From a bacterium (GTDB lineage: Bacteria > Chloroflexota > Dormibacteria > Aeolococcales > Bog-877): 64,000 nucleotides of DNA. The notes under the pieces are model-generated. The model ran no database searches. It saw nothing but the letters and a program-made list of their open reading frames with translations, and was not told the DNA's origin. This document shows, one piece after another, positions 16,686 to 23,579 of the stretch. The stretch's first letter is position 1. Each line of letters opens with the position of its first letter. Where the stretch lies: NCBI GenBank assembly GCA_021827985.1, contig JAKATL010000004.1, positions 62,001 through 126,000 on the forward strand. The letters are read 5' to 3'. A program made the position numbers and the translations under genes.

Positions 16686-17351
16686 ATGAAGTCAAGAGTT
16701 GAACGGCGGGAGGTGGCGGAACCCGGGATGTGGGTCCTGGGAACCCTCATGGTGGCGGCGCTGGCAGCGGCCGCGGTCCTGATCGGCGGGTTCGCGACCG
16801 GCTTCGGCGGCCACCTCAAGGTCACGCAGACGGCGGTTCCGGTCAGCAGCGTCTCGGGCACCACATCCGCCACCTTGAACCTCACGATCGTCACCGGGGA
16901 GATGATGGGGCAGGGTGCCGAGGGCCCCGCCTATGTGCCCTCCGACTTCACCGTTCCGGCTCACTCCACGGTCAAGGTGACGGTCACCGACTTCGACAAT
17001 GCCACCCCGCTCACCGGGACGCTGACCAAGTACGCCAAGGTGACCGGGACCGTGGGTGGTGTGATGACCGTCCAGGGGATCAACCCGGTGGCCCCCAACA
17101 CCACCGTGGGGGCGCCGCGGACGATGAGCTACCTGGCTCCTGACCTGGTGGCCCACACCCTCACCATCCCGCGCCTCGGCATCAACGTGCCCATGGCCGG
17201 TCAGTCGAGGATCACCTTCTACATCAAGACCGGCAACCCTGGCATTTACCAGTGGCAGTGCATGGACCCCTGTGGCTCCGGGGACTCCGGAATGGGCGCC
17301 CCGATGGGGGAGGACGGTTACATGGCCGGAACCATGACGGTGGCCGGCTGA
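16686..17351 (+). CDS. Membrane-anchored CuA/cupredoxin-like protein
   Basis: This is a 221-residue protein with an N-terminal membrane helix (about 15-38) and an extracytoplasmic cupredoxin-like domain. The C-terminal half follows the cytochrome c oxidase subunit II pattern: VAHTLTIP (His157), a strand NPGIYQWQC, then C192-x3-C196 and Met203. The CuA motif C-x3-C-x3-H-x2-M is complete except that the second His is Asp200. It could be a mononuclear copper protein or electron carrier rather than a true oxidase subunit; no oxidase genes are nearby. The ATG at 16686 follows GGGAG at a five-base distance; further starts lie at 16683 and 16674. Confidence 0.65.
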   Translation: MKSRVERREVAEPGMWVLGTLMVAALAAAAVLIGGFATGFGGHLKVTQTAVPVSSVSGTTSATLNLTIVTGEMMGQGAEGPAYVPSDFTVPAHSTVKVTVTDFDNATPLTGTLTKYAKVTGTVGGVMTVQGINPVAPNTTVGAPRTMSYLAPDLVAHTLTIPRLGINVPMAGQSRITFYIKTGNPGIYQWQCMDPCGSGDSGMGAPMGEDGYMAGTMTVAG

Positions 17352-17354
17352 CGA

Positions 17355-17370
17355 CGTCCCGGGGGGGACG
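17355..17370 (+). terminator. Short hairpin after the CuA-like gene
   Basis: CGTCCC (17355-17360) and GGGACG (17365-17370) form a 6-bp stem with a four-base loop, beginning three bases after the stop codon. It is followed by GGTTAATAAG but no T tract, so it is only a possible terminator. Confidence 0.35.
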
Positions 17371-17414
17371 GGTTAATAAGCCCCGAGGGGGGGTGAAATC
17401 GCCCTTCGCGACCG

Positions 17415-17451
17415 GACCGGGAGCAGGCCCCGTAAGGGGCCTCTCCCGGTC
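17415..17451 (+). promoter_or_regulatory. Strong 15-bp hairpin just upstream of an OsmC-family gene
   Basis: GACCGGGAG (17415-17423) pairs with CTCCCGGTC (17443-17451) and GGCCCC (17426-17431) with GGGGCC (17436-17441), leaving a GTAA loop and small bulges. It ends 26 bases before the start codon at 17478. No T tract follows, so it may be a GC-rich terminator for the upstream gene or a leader structure of the downstream gene. Confidence 0.45.
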
Positions 17452-17477
17452 ACTTGCTTCTGCGGAGGCGCCTGGGG

Positions 17478-17906
17478 ATGACCACGGACGCGCCGCACAG
17501 CTATCAGGTGTGGGCCAGCATCTCCCCAGGGGGCACAGCTCACGTGAAACTGGAGGCGGGAGGCCTCGACTTCGACGGGTCCGCGCTCGGCAATCCCACA
17601 CTGCCCGGGCCGGCGGACCTGCTGGCCGCGGCGCTAGCGGCGTGCCTTTCCAAGAACCTGGAGCGCTTCTCCAAAATCCTTGGCTTTCATTACCAGCTCG
17701 GACGGGTCACCGTCAGGCTGGAACGGCAGGATGCACCCGCTCGGATCATCCGCGCGGCCTACCTGGTGGAGGTGACGACGGATGAGCCGGAGGAGCGGCT
17801 CCAGCTGCTGCACCGCAACCTCCGGAAGTACGGCACCATCACCAACACCCTGGCCGCCGCGTGTGAGCTTTCCGGCGAGCTGCGGCGGGCCTCGCCGGGG
17901 GACTAG
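17478..17906 (+). CDS. OsmC family protein
   Basis: This is a 142-residue OsmC/Ohr-family protein. It shows GPADLLAAALAACLSKNLERF, with the first conserved cysteine at the start of the long central helix, and TNTLAAACELSGEL, with the second cysteine near the C-terminus. In this family the cysteine pair reduces organic hydroperoxides. The branch looks like the general OsmC-like (YhfA) group rather than Ohr. The ATG at 17478 was chosen; an upstream in-frame start at 17454 lies within the hairpin-spaced leader. A second OsmC family gene is at 30776. Confidence 0.85.
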   Translation: MTTDAPHSYQVWASISPGGTAHVKLEAGGLDFDGSALGNPTLPGPADLLAAALAACLSKNLERFSKILGFHYQLGRVTVRLERQDAPARIIRAAYLVEVTTDEPEERLQLLHRNLRKYGTITNTLAAACELSGELRRASPGD

Positions 17907-17993
17907 GAGGATGGCCCTGGAACCTCTCGGGGGCACGGTCCGATGGGGCCTGCGCATTCGTAACCGGGCCAACCGGGCCGGCGTTTTCGTGAC

Positions 17994-18566
17994 GTGGTGC
18001 GCTGGCCGGTGGCAGCCCTTCTGGTGCTCCTCAGCGGCTGTGCCGCGGCTCCTTTGCCACTGCCCTCCGTGGGCAGCAGGTTGGTGGCCGAGGTGCACAC
18101 CCCCGGCCTTTCCTACTCCTATCCTCCGGGGTGGTCCAACGTGAGCTGGGGCAGCTTCTCGAGCAACTTCTCGTACATGGTGGCCGCACTCAGCAACCAG
18201 CGGCTTCACTCACCCTGCTTCCACGACGCCAATGTCTTCAGCTGCGGCCAGCCGCTGGGGCGCCTCCAGCGGGCGGCGATCCTCGTCGAATGGTGGGAGA
18301 ACGGCTACCCAGGTTGGCAGCTCGCCGACCAGCCCGGGGCGGCAATCTCCGTGGACGGGCTTCCGGCCAAGATGGAGCGGGGACCGAGTGCTTCCCCCAA
18401 CTGCCGCGGTCTTGGAGCGAGCCTTGGCATCTCGGTGGTGGTAGCTCGTCCCCAGGCCCCCGGCAACTACTTCCAGTTCATCGCCTGCCTGCGCGGCCCT
18501 CAGCTGAGCCGCGAGACTTCCCTGGCGCTGGAGATGCTTGACTCCGCCCGGCTCAGCTCCGGCTGA
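17994..18566 (+). CDS. Putative lipoprotein of unknown function
   Basis: This is a 190-residue protein with an N-terminal hydrophobic segment ending in LLSGC, a lipobox with the cysteine at about residue 16. The mature part contains SYSYPPGWSNVSW, six further cysteines and a FQFIACLRGP segment. This resembles small extracytoplasmic proteins with PsbP-like or 'PpGW' strands, but no family is certain. GTG codons at 17994 and 17997 are both possible starts. The gene stands alone between the OsmC and GNAT genes. Confidence 0.6.
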   Translation: MVRWPVAALLVLLSGCAAAPLPLPSVGSRLVAEVHTPGLSYSYPPGWSNVSWGSFSSNFSYMVAALSNQRLHSPCFHDANVFSCGQPLGRLQRAAILVEWWENGYPGWQLADQPGAAISVDGLPAKMERGPSASPNCRGLGASLGISVVVARPQAPGNYFQFIACLRGPQLSRETSLALEMLDSARLSSG

Positions 18567-18751
18567 CCGGCGCCGCCGGCCGTCGGCGAACGCCGTCCGG
18601 CGCTCCGCACCGGTGCCGGTTTCCGAGCCATCCTGGCCGGCCCTTGACGCGGACGGCGCTGGGTGCTTGAGTACGCTCACCGCTCCAGCCCTGCCGCGAG
18701 CTGTGCCCGGCATCCCCTCTGGGTGCGGCTCGGCCCCGGAGGTTGTCGCCG

Positions 18752-19318
18752 ATGGCCTATCAGATCCGTCCCCTGGACTCCTCGACCTGGGAGGCGTTTG
18801 CGGAGCTGGTGGAGCGCAACAACGGCATCTTCGGTGGCTGCTGGTGCATCGGGTATCACCCGGAGTGCGGCCAGCGCAGCATCAGCTACCGGGCGGCTAA
18901 GGAACTACGGGTCCGGAGCGGCACGGCGCACGCCGCCTTGGTCTTCGACGAGGACGGCCTGGCCCAGGGATGGTGCCAGTTCGGCGGACCTGAGGAGCTC
19001 TCCAACATCAAACACGCGCGCGAGTACTTCAGGGATGCGCCGCCGCGTCCGGACTGGCGGATCACCTGTTTCTACGTCGACCGGCAGCACCGGCGCCAGG
19101 GCATCGCCCGGGCGGCACTGGAAGGAGCCCTCGAGGAGATCGCGCGTAGCGGGGGCGGCCTGGTGGAGGCGATTCCTGAGATCACCGCCGGCCGTGAGGC
19201 CCAAGGGCGCTTCCTCTTCAGCGCCAGCGTCGAGCTCTTCGAGGAGTACGGCTTCACCCGAGCCCGCCAGGTGGGGAAGCATGCCTGGATCGTGAGCCGC
19301 TCCCTCGACCCATCCTGA
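18752..19318 (+). CDS. GNAT family N-acetyltransferase
   Basis: This is a 188-residue acetyltransferase. The acetyl-CoA site is visible as ITCFYVDRQHRRQGIARAAL (V-x-x-x-x-R-x-x-G-I-A). Before it lies GGCWCIGYHPECGQ, a cysteine-rich loop found in a group of uncharacterised GNAT proteins. The C-terminus has the usual ELFEEYGFTRARQVGKHAW. The ATG at 18752 has GGAGG nine bases upstream. The substrate is unknown. No operon partner is visible; 185 bases upstream hold no gene. Confidence 0.8.
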   Translation: MAYQIRPLDSSTWEAFAELVERNNGIFGGCWCIGYHPECGQRSISYRAAKELRVRSGTAHAALVFDEDGLAQGWCQFGGPEELSNIKHAREYFRDAPPRPDWRITCFYVDRQHRRQGIARAALEGALEEIARSGGGLVEAIPEITAGREAQGRFLFSASVELFEEYGFTRARQVGKHAWIVSRSLDPS

Positions 19319-19476
19319 GCGGCGGCGGTTACCCCGGGAGCACCCCTCGGGGCGGAGCGCTCGTAGAGGCGCGCCACGGCTCGTTCGGCCGCAGCTCGCA
19401 CCCGCGGCGCCGGATCGTCCAGCATTTTGAGCAACGGTTGCTTGTCCGACTCCTTCGTCCTCCTCCTGATCAGCAT
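19072..19476 (-). pseudogene. Short HEAT-repeat fragment
   Basis: The first 45 codons of this 134-codon frame read like a single HEAT repeat (PLLKMLDDPAPRVRAAAERAVARLY), a pattern common in phycobilisome-lyase-like HEAT proteins. The rest runs antisense through the end of the GNAT gene and does not look like protein. It may be the broken end of a lost gene next to the island boundary, or a small gene with a meaningless tail. Confidence 0.3.
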
Positions 19477-19737
19477 GGGGGCGTGCCTGACGTCCCGCGA
19501 GTGATGTGCTACCTGGCGGTGGTAGCGGCCACGCCGTATCTTGGCCCTGCCTTAGGGAGGGGACTTCGGAGCGATCGCCGCGGCGGTCCGCCCCAGGCTA
19601 CCTGCGGTTCTCTGCCCGGGGCGTGCGGGCCGCCGCTGCGCGGTGAGGCCGGCAGCCCTCAAGCCAGGGGCTTGGCACACACTTTGGCCATGCCGAATCG
19701 CGGGGAGGCAGATGGCCAAGCGGCATCGCCGGGGCGC

Positions 19738-19794
19738 TGGCTGGGGCGGGAGGGGTCGAACCTCCGATCTCCTGATCTGGAGTCAGGCGGCTTA
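19738..19794 (-). repeat. Displaced 3' half of tRNA-Gln, likely att site
   Basis: This matches 27402-27458 at 54 of 57 positions, from the CCA end through the T arm and the anticodon stem. It lacks the D arm and 5' acceptor strand: no sequence upstream on the minus strand pairs with CGCCCCA. Two of the three differences fall in the anticodon loop, where a four-base block is the reverse complement of that in the intact gene (CTGG against CCAG on the plus strand). It is best read as the displaced attachment site of an integrated element. Confidence 0.65.
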
Positions 19795-19985
19795 TGAAAT
19801 CTTGAGTGCACGACTTTATAGCAGCGGCTGATCTCAAGATAGCGCTACATGACAGCTCTTGTCCCCGGTCCTTTCAGGGTCAGACTCTGTTGAGGTTCGT
19901 GGCGGCACGCGAGTCCACCGGTGCCCACCTCGGAGACGAAGGCGAGGCCGCTCATCCGACGCTGGGCGCGCTCCCTTCTGCTATC

Positions 19986-19997
19986 GTTACATGTAAC
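19986..19997. promoter_or_regulatory. Palindrome upstream of the mazEF-type pair
   Basis: GTTACATGTAAC is a perfect 12-bp inverted repeat ending three bases before the GGAGG ribosome site of the antitoxin gene. Antitoxins of this kind repress their own operons from such sites, so it is a candidate operator. CTATCG just before it could serve as part of a -10 region. Confidence 0.45.
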
Positions 19998-20011
19998 ATT
20001 GGAGGCTGTTG

Positions 20012-20224
20012 ATGGCGAGGACAGGGTCCGCTCAGAGGGTGCGCGAGCATCGAGCGCGACTGGCGGAGCAGGGGCTCCGCCCGGTTCAGATCTGGGTCCC
20101 AGATGTCCGCGCGCCCGGGTTCGCCGAGGAGGCCCACCGCCAGTCGCGAGCTGTCGCCGAGAGTCGGTCCGCGGCTGAGGACCAAGCGTTTGTCGATGCC
20201 GTCTCCGCCTGGCCCGATGAGTGA
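20012..20224 (+). CDS. MazE-like antitoxin (DUF3018 type)
   Basis: This is a 70-residue protein. RVREHRARLAEQGLRPVQIWVPD is the characteristic opening of the DUF3018/'antitoxin MazE' family, and the acidic end (EDQAFVDAVSAWPDE) would bind the toxin. The ATG at 20012 has GGAGG six bases upstream; a TTG one codon earlier is also possible. The toxin gene starts inside its stop codon (GTGA), so the two are translated together. Confidence 0.85.
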   Translation: MARTGSAQRVREHRARLAEQGLRPVQIWVPDVRAPGFAEEAHRQSRAVAESRSAAEDQAFVDAVSAWPDE

Positions 20225-20553
20225 GACGAGGTGAGATCTGGACCGTTGCCGGGGGCACGGGTTACGCAGGCAAGCCTCGGCCGGCGGTCATCGTCCAGGA
20301 CGACCGCTTCGACACCGACTCGGTGACCGTCTGCCCGTTCACCACCGATTCGACCGATGCCCCGCTATTTCGCCTCGCGGTCCAGCCGACTGCGTCCAAC
20401 GGCCTTCAGGCAACTGCCCGGCTGATGGTAGACAAGCTGACAACCGTCTCCCGCTTGAAAGTCGGAAGGCAGATCGGCGTCCTCGCCGACCTTGACCTCA
20501 CCCGTCTCAACCGGGCTATCGTGGTGTTTCTGGGCCTAGCTTCAGCTCCCTGA
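20221..20553 (+). CDS. MazF/PemK-type endoribonuclease toxin
   Basis: This is a 110-residue protein with VRRGEIWTVAG at the N-terminus, KPRPAVIVQDDRF, VTVCPFTTD and a C-terminal MVDKLTTVSRLKVGRQIG segment. This is the CcdB/PemK fold order of MazF toxins, which cut single-stranded RNA in the cytoplasm. The Arg in KPRPAVIVQ and the Thr in PFTT correspond to family active-site positions. The GTG start overlaps the antitoxin stop by four bases. It may stabilise the island in which it sits. Confidence 0.88.
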   Translation: MRRGEIWTVAGGTGYAGKPRPAVIVQDDRFDTDSVTVCPFTTDSTDAPLFRLAVQPTASNGLQATARLMVDKLTTVSRLKVGRQIGVLADLDLTRLNRAIVVFLGLASAP

Positions 20554-21040
20554 CTGCCGCGGCGGGCCCAGCGCTTGAGGCCGTGAGCCACCGCGTCCCC
20601 GGCGCGAGTTGGGCAGGACAACAGCAGTGCACCCGGTCCCTGTTCAGTACCGAAGCCTTGCCGGTGGCGTAGCGCGCGGACACCGCGCCGGCTAGGACGA
20701 CCAGGTGCGCCCTGGCCTCCGGGGCTGCGCCTGCGCAGCATGGGGCGGCACTTCGACCTTGGTGCTGCTCAACAAGGGCACCCAGCCGCGATTCGGCGGC
20801 CAAGACGTCCCCCCGCCCGCCTCGAGGGCAGCTCCTCTTGTGGGTGCGGGTGAGTCCCGGAATCCACTCGAGGTGTGCCGGCCCGCATTGAGGTCCCAGC
20901 CATCGGCCTGCCCACGTTGAGATCCGAGCAGGTGCCGAGGCGAGCACGAACTCGGAGCGCCGTGGGAATCCCAGCTTGGCGCCGCGCCGGACGGATCGAC
21001 TACGAGTGTCATTCCGCGAGGTATGGTCCCCACCAGGCAC
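20554..21040. other. Non-coding stretch within the island
   Basis: About 490 bases between the toxin gene and the merA promoter region. Frames are open on the minus strand, but their translations are Arg/Ala/Pro-rich shadows without any recognisable domain. No tRNA, strong hairpin or repeat was found. It may be the worn remains of a lost gene. Confidence 0.5.
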
Positions 21041-21046
21041 ATATGC

Positions 21047-21067
21047 TATCTTCCGAATGTGAGGATA
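21047..21067. promoter_or_regulatory. Imperfect palindrome in the merA promoter region
   Basis: TATCTTC (21047-21053) and GAGGATA (21061-21067) form 7-base arms with one mismatch around a seven-base centre, 20 bases before the merA start. TATGCT (21042-21047) could be a -10 box overlapping it. The centre contains CGAATGTG, which also occurs in the promoter of the convergent MerF-like operon. It is a candidate operator for the CmtR-like or BlaI-like repressor. Confidence 0.45.
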
Positions 21068-21086
21068 CCGTTACCGGAGAGTGCTG

Positions 21087-22481
21087 ATGCGTTATGACCT
21101 GGCGGTAGTGGGTTCCGGGGGCGCCGGCTTCGCGGCTGCGATCGCGGCCCGCAGCCGGGGGCTCAAGGTGCTGATGATCGAACAGGGCACCGTGGGGGGA
21201 ACGTGTGTAAACGTTGGCTGCATCCCCTCCAAGGCCCTGCTGGCTGCGGCCGAGGCGCGCCACGTGGCGCTGGTGGGTCACCGTTTTCCCGGGATCTCGT
21301 CGGAGGCCGGCCCAGTGGACATGGAGGCGCTCATCGCTGGCAAGGCGGAGATTGTGGACTCGCTCCGCCAGGAGAAGTACCTAGATCTTGCCCTGAGCTA
21401 CGGCTGGGAGATAAGGAGGGGGCATGCCCGGTTTGTGGACGGACCGGCCCTCGACGTCGGCGGCGAGCGGATCGAGGCCGAACACTACCTGGTCGCCACC
21501 GGTGCGTCGCCGTGGATCCCACCGGTGCCGGGACTGGACGGCGGCCCCTACCTGACCTCCACCTCGGCGCTCGAACTGGACCGTCTACCTCAGTCGCTGA
21601 TAGTGACGGGTGGCAACTACGTGGGACTCGAGTTGGGCCAGCTCTTCGCCAGGCTGGGCAGCCAGGTCACCTTGGTGGAGGCCCTGCCTCGGCTGGCCCC
21701 GGCAGAGGAGCCGGAGATCTCGGCCGGGATAGCTGAGATCCTCGCCGCAGAAGGCATCGAGGTGGTGACCAACGCCCCGCTCTCGTCCGTGAGCTGGGAG
21801 GAAGGTCAGCCCCGAGTCCGAGTGGGAGGCGGGGCCGAGCGGGAGATCGGGGCGGACCAGCTCCTGATGGCGACGGGCCGCCGTCCCAACACCGCCAACT
21901 TAGGGCTCGAGGAGATCGGAGTCGAGGTCGGATCCCGAGGAGAAGTTCTGGTGGATGCTCACCTCAGAACCACCGTCCCTCGAGTGTGGGCCGCGGGCGA
22001 CGTCACCGGGGCGCCGCAGTTCGTCTACGTCGCCGGGGCGCACGGCACCGCGGTGGTGGAAAACGCGTTCTTTTCAGGGTCCAGAGAGATGGACTACCGG
22101 CACCTTCCCCGTGTTACTTTCACCTCACCTGCCATCGCGGCCGTGGGCATGACCGACCAGGAGGCGGTGGACTCGGGCATCCAATGCACTTGCTCCGTCC
22201 TTCCCCTGGCCTACGTACCCCGGGCGATCGTCAATCGGGACACCCACGGGCTGGTCAAGATCGTCGCCGACGCCACGTCCAGAAGGGTTCTCGGTGTGCA
22301 CATCCTGGCCGAGGGTGCGGGCGACATGGTGCTGGCCGCCACCTATGCCCTGGACGCGGGAATGACCGTGGACCAGCTGGCTACGACGTGGTGTCCGTAT
22401 CTCACCATGGCGGAGGGGATCAAGCTGGCAGCGCAGGCATTCGACCGGGATGTCAGCAAGCTGTCATGCTGCGCAGCATGA
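21087..22481 (+). CDS. merA: Mercuric reductase
   Basis: This 464-residue FAD-dependent disulfide oxidoreductase reduces Hg(II) to volatile Hg(0) with NADPH in the cytoplasm. It has VGSGGAGFAAAIAA for FAD, the redox pair in GGTCVNVGCIPSK (Cys40 and Cys45), an NADPH motif around TGGNYVGLELGQ, the dimer-interface segment TFTSPAIAAVGMTD, YVPRAIVNRDTHGLVK, and the C-terminal vicinal cysteines Cys461-Cys462 in KLSCCAA. The last pair and the VNRDT segment separate MerA from dihydrolipoamide dehydrogenase. The N-terminal MerP-like domain of some MerA proteins is absent. The ATG at 21087 has GGAGA six bases upstream; an in-frame GTG lies two codons earlier. Confidence 0.95.
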   Translation: MRYDLAVVGSGGAGFAAAIAARSRGLKVLMIEQGTVGGTCVNVGCIPSKALLAAAEARHVALVGHRFPGISSEAGPVDMEALIAGKAEIVDSLRQEKYLDLALSYGWEIRRGHARFVDGPALDVGGERIEAEHYLVATGASPWIPPVPGLDGGPYLTSTSALELDRLPQSLIVTGGNYVGLELGQLFARLGSQVTLVEALPRLAPAEEPEISAGIAEILAAEGIEVVTNAPLSSVSWEEGQPRVRVGGGAEREIGADQLLMATGRRPNTANLGLEEIGVEVGSRGEVLVDAHLRTTVPRVWAAGDVTGAPQFVYVAGAHGTAVVENAFFSGSREMDYRHLPRVTFTSPAIAAVGMTDQEAVDSGIQCTCSVLPLAYVPRAIVNRDTHGLVKIVADATSRRVLGVHILAEGAGDMVLAATYALDAGMTVDQLATTWCPYLTMAEGIKLAAQAFDRDVSKLSCCAA

Positions 22482-22487
22482 CAGCTT
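22458..22487. promoter_or_regulatory. 30-bp perfect palindrome over the merA end and regulator start
   Basis: The sequence reads identically on both strands from 22458 to 22487 (each half is AAGCTGTCATGCTGC). It encodes the last residues of MerA, including the vicinal cysteines, and contains both candidate ATG starts of the regulator. In RNA it would form a 13- to 15-bp hairpin hiding the regulator start unless a ribosome is finishing merA; as DNA it could be a repressor operator. Confidence 0.6.
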
Positions 22488-22849
22488 CGTACGCGCCCTC
22501 CCTCCCGCTGCTGGAGGCATCGCCCGAGCAGACTGCGGCGGAGCTGCTGGCCCGCTTCTACCGGGCGCTGGGCGACCCCACCCGGCTGCGGTTGCTCGAG
22601 TTCTGCGCGCAGCAGGAGCGCACCGGTGCGGAGTGTGTGGCGCAGACCACCATCTCCCAGGGCAGGGTATCGGCGCATCTCGCCTGCCTCGTGTCGTGCG
22701 GCCTCCTGGGGATGCGGCGGCAGGGCCGATTTGCCTACTACCGTGTCGTCGATCCCAGGGTGATGGAGCTCGTGGGTCTGGCCCGGGTGATGGTAGCCGA
22801 CCATGCGGCCTCGATCGCTGCTTGCGCGACCGTGCGGCAGGGGATGTGA
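22478..22849 (+). CDS. ArsR-family metalloregulator, CmtR-like
   Basis: This is a 123-residue winged-helix repressor. ARFYRALGDPTRLRLLEFC begins the ArsR fold and TTISQGRVSAHLACLVSCGLL is the recognition helix. Cys70 and Cys74 in HLACLVSCGLL, with Cys116 near the C-terminus, match the metal site of mycobacterial CmtR, which senses Cd and Pb, and the site differs from that of classical ArsR; Cys43 and Cys53 are additional. Context argues for Hg(II) sensing. ATG 22478 overlaps the merA stop (ATGA); ATG 22466 is an alternative. Both lie in the 30-bp palindrome, so translation is probably coupled to merA. Confidence 0.87.
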   Translation: MTASYAPSLPLLEASPEQTAAELLARFYRALGDPTRLRLLEFCAQQERTGAECVAQTTISQGRVSAHLACLVSCGLLGMRRQGRFAYYRVVDPRVMELVGLARVMVADHAASIAACATVRQGM

Positions 22850-22898
22850 CCCATTTGAACCTGCCGGGTGGTTTGGGCTTCTCTGGCAATCCGGCGAC

Positions 22899-23579
22899 TT
22901 AGCAGCAAGGCACCGAGGAGGCGGCGGTGGTTCGCGCCGCCTCGCCGAGGCTGTGGGCCTCAGCCAGCAGTTCAGGCATGGTGCTCACTGGAACACTTCC
23001 CCGGTAGCGCACCTGCCCATTGGGGTTGAGGAGGAGGTAGGTGTCGGGGGTGCCGGACGGGTCATATGTTTCGCTCAAGGTCCGCGACCCGACTCCCCAG
23101 ATCCAACCTGGGTGGCTGAGAGCCGAGGGCGCCGCCGCATCGGCGAACTCTCTGAGCTGGTCCACCCCCGTTTGGCCCTGGGGAAAGTCGCCGTACAGGC
23201 CCACCGAGATCACGATCAGCCCGTCGCCCGTGAGTTGCTGGATGTTCTCCTGGACCGCCGGGATGCTGGCCGCACAGCTGGCACAGCCTCCGGCGACGAA
23301 CCAGATCATGGCCGGCTGGCCTCCCCGCACCTGGCTCACGGTACTGGTGGTTCCGGCCAGGGTGAGGAAGGTCCCGTTGACAACGGCCCCAGGGTGGGTC
23401 CTGGTGCTGCGCGCGGTGGACTCGGCCAGGGGGTGGACAGGCATCCTACCCTGGGTTAGGTGAAGTCCCATCACCAAGACACCGAACGCCAGTAGGGCTG
23501 TTGCCAGGATCCACCCCCGGCGGCCATGCCTGGCGGGCCCAGGTTGGTCCTGCGGACCAGGCTGCGTCTGCCCGTTCAC
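22899..23579 (-). CDS. Membrane-anchored thioredoxin-like protein with C-terminal Cys-Cys
   Basis: This is a 226-residue protein with an N-terminal anchor helix (WILATALLAFGVLVMGL) and an extracytoplasmic TlpA/ResA-like thioredoxin fold. The active-site pair is in WFVAGGCASCAAS (Cys99-x-x-Cys102), and TYLLLNPNGQVRYRG near the C-terminus is the usual strand before the last helix. The protein ends in SSVPCC, a vicinal cysteine pair like that of MerA, suggesting that it binds or hands over Hg(II). It is the last gene of the convergent island operon; the GTG start overlaps the upstream stop (GTGA), and its end lies 50 bases from the regulator stop. Confidence 0.75.
   Translation of the reverse strand: MNGQTQPGPQDQPGPARHGRRGWILATALLAFGVLVMGLHLTQGRMPVHPLAESTARSTRTHPGAVVNGTFLTLAGTTSTVSQVRGGQPAMIWFVAGGCASCAASIPAVQENIQQLTGDGLIVISVGLYGDFPQGQTGVDQLREFADAAAPSALSHPGWIWGVGSRTLSETYDPSGTPDTYLLLNPNGQVRYRGSVPVSTMPELLAEAHSLGEAARTTAASSVPCC

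Noticed and set aside
19738-19812. A tRNA-Trp gene (loop CTCCAGA would give anticodon CCA)
   Set aside because: The 5' acceptor strand and D arm are missing; nothing at the expected distance pairs with CGCCCCA. It is better explained as a displaced tRNA-Gln 3' part.
20516-21040. Minus-strand open frame between mazF and merA
   Set aside because: Its translation has no recognisable domain and no ribosome site, and it ends within the toxin gene.
21087-22481. Dihydrolipoamide dehydrogenase
   Set aside because: The C-terminal vicinal cysteines (LSCCAA) and the PRAIVNRDT segment are specific to mercuric reductase, and the neighbours are mercury-type genes.
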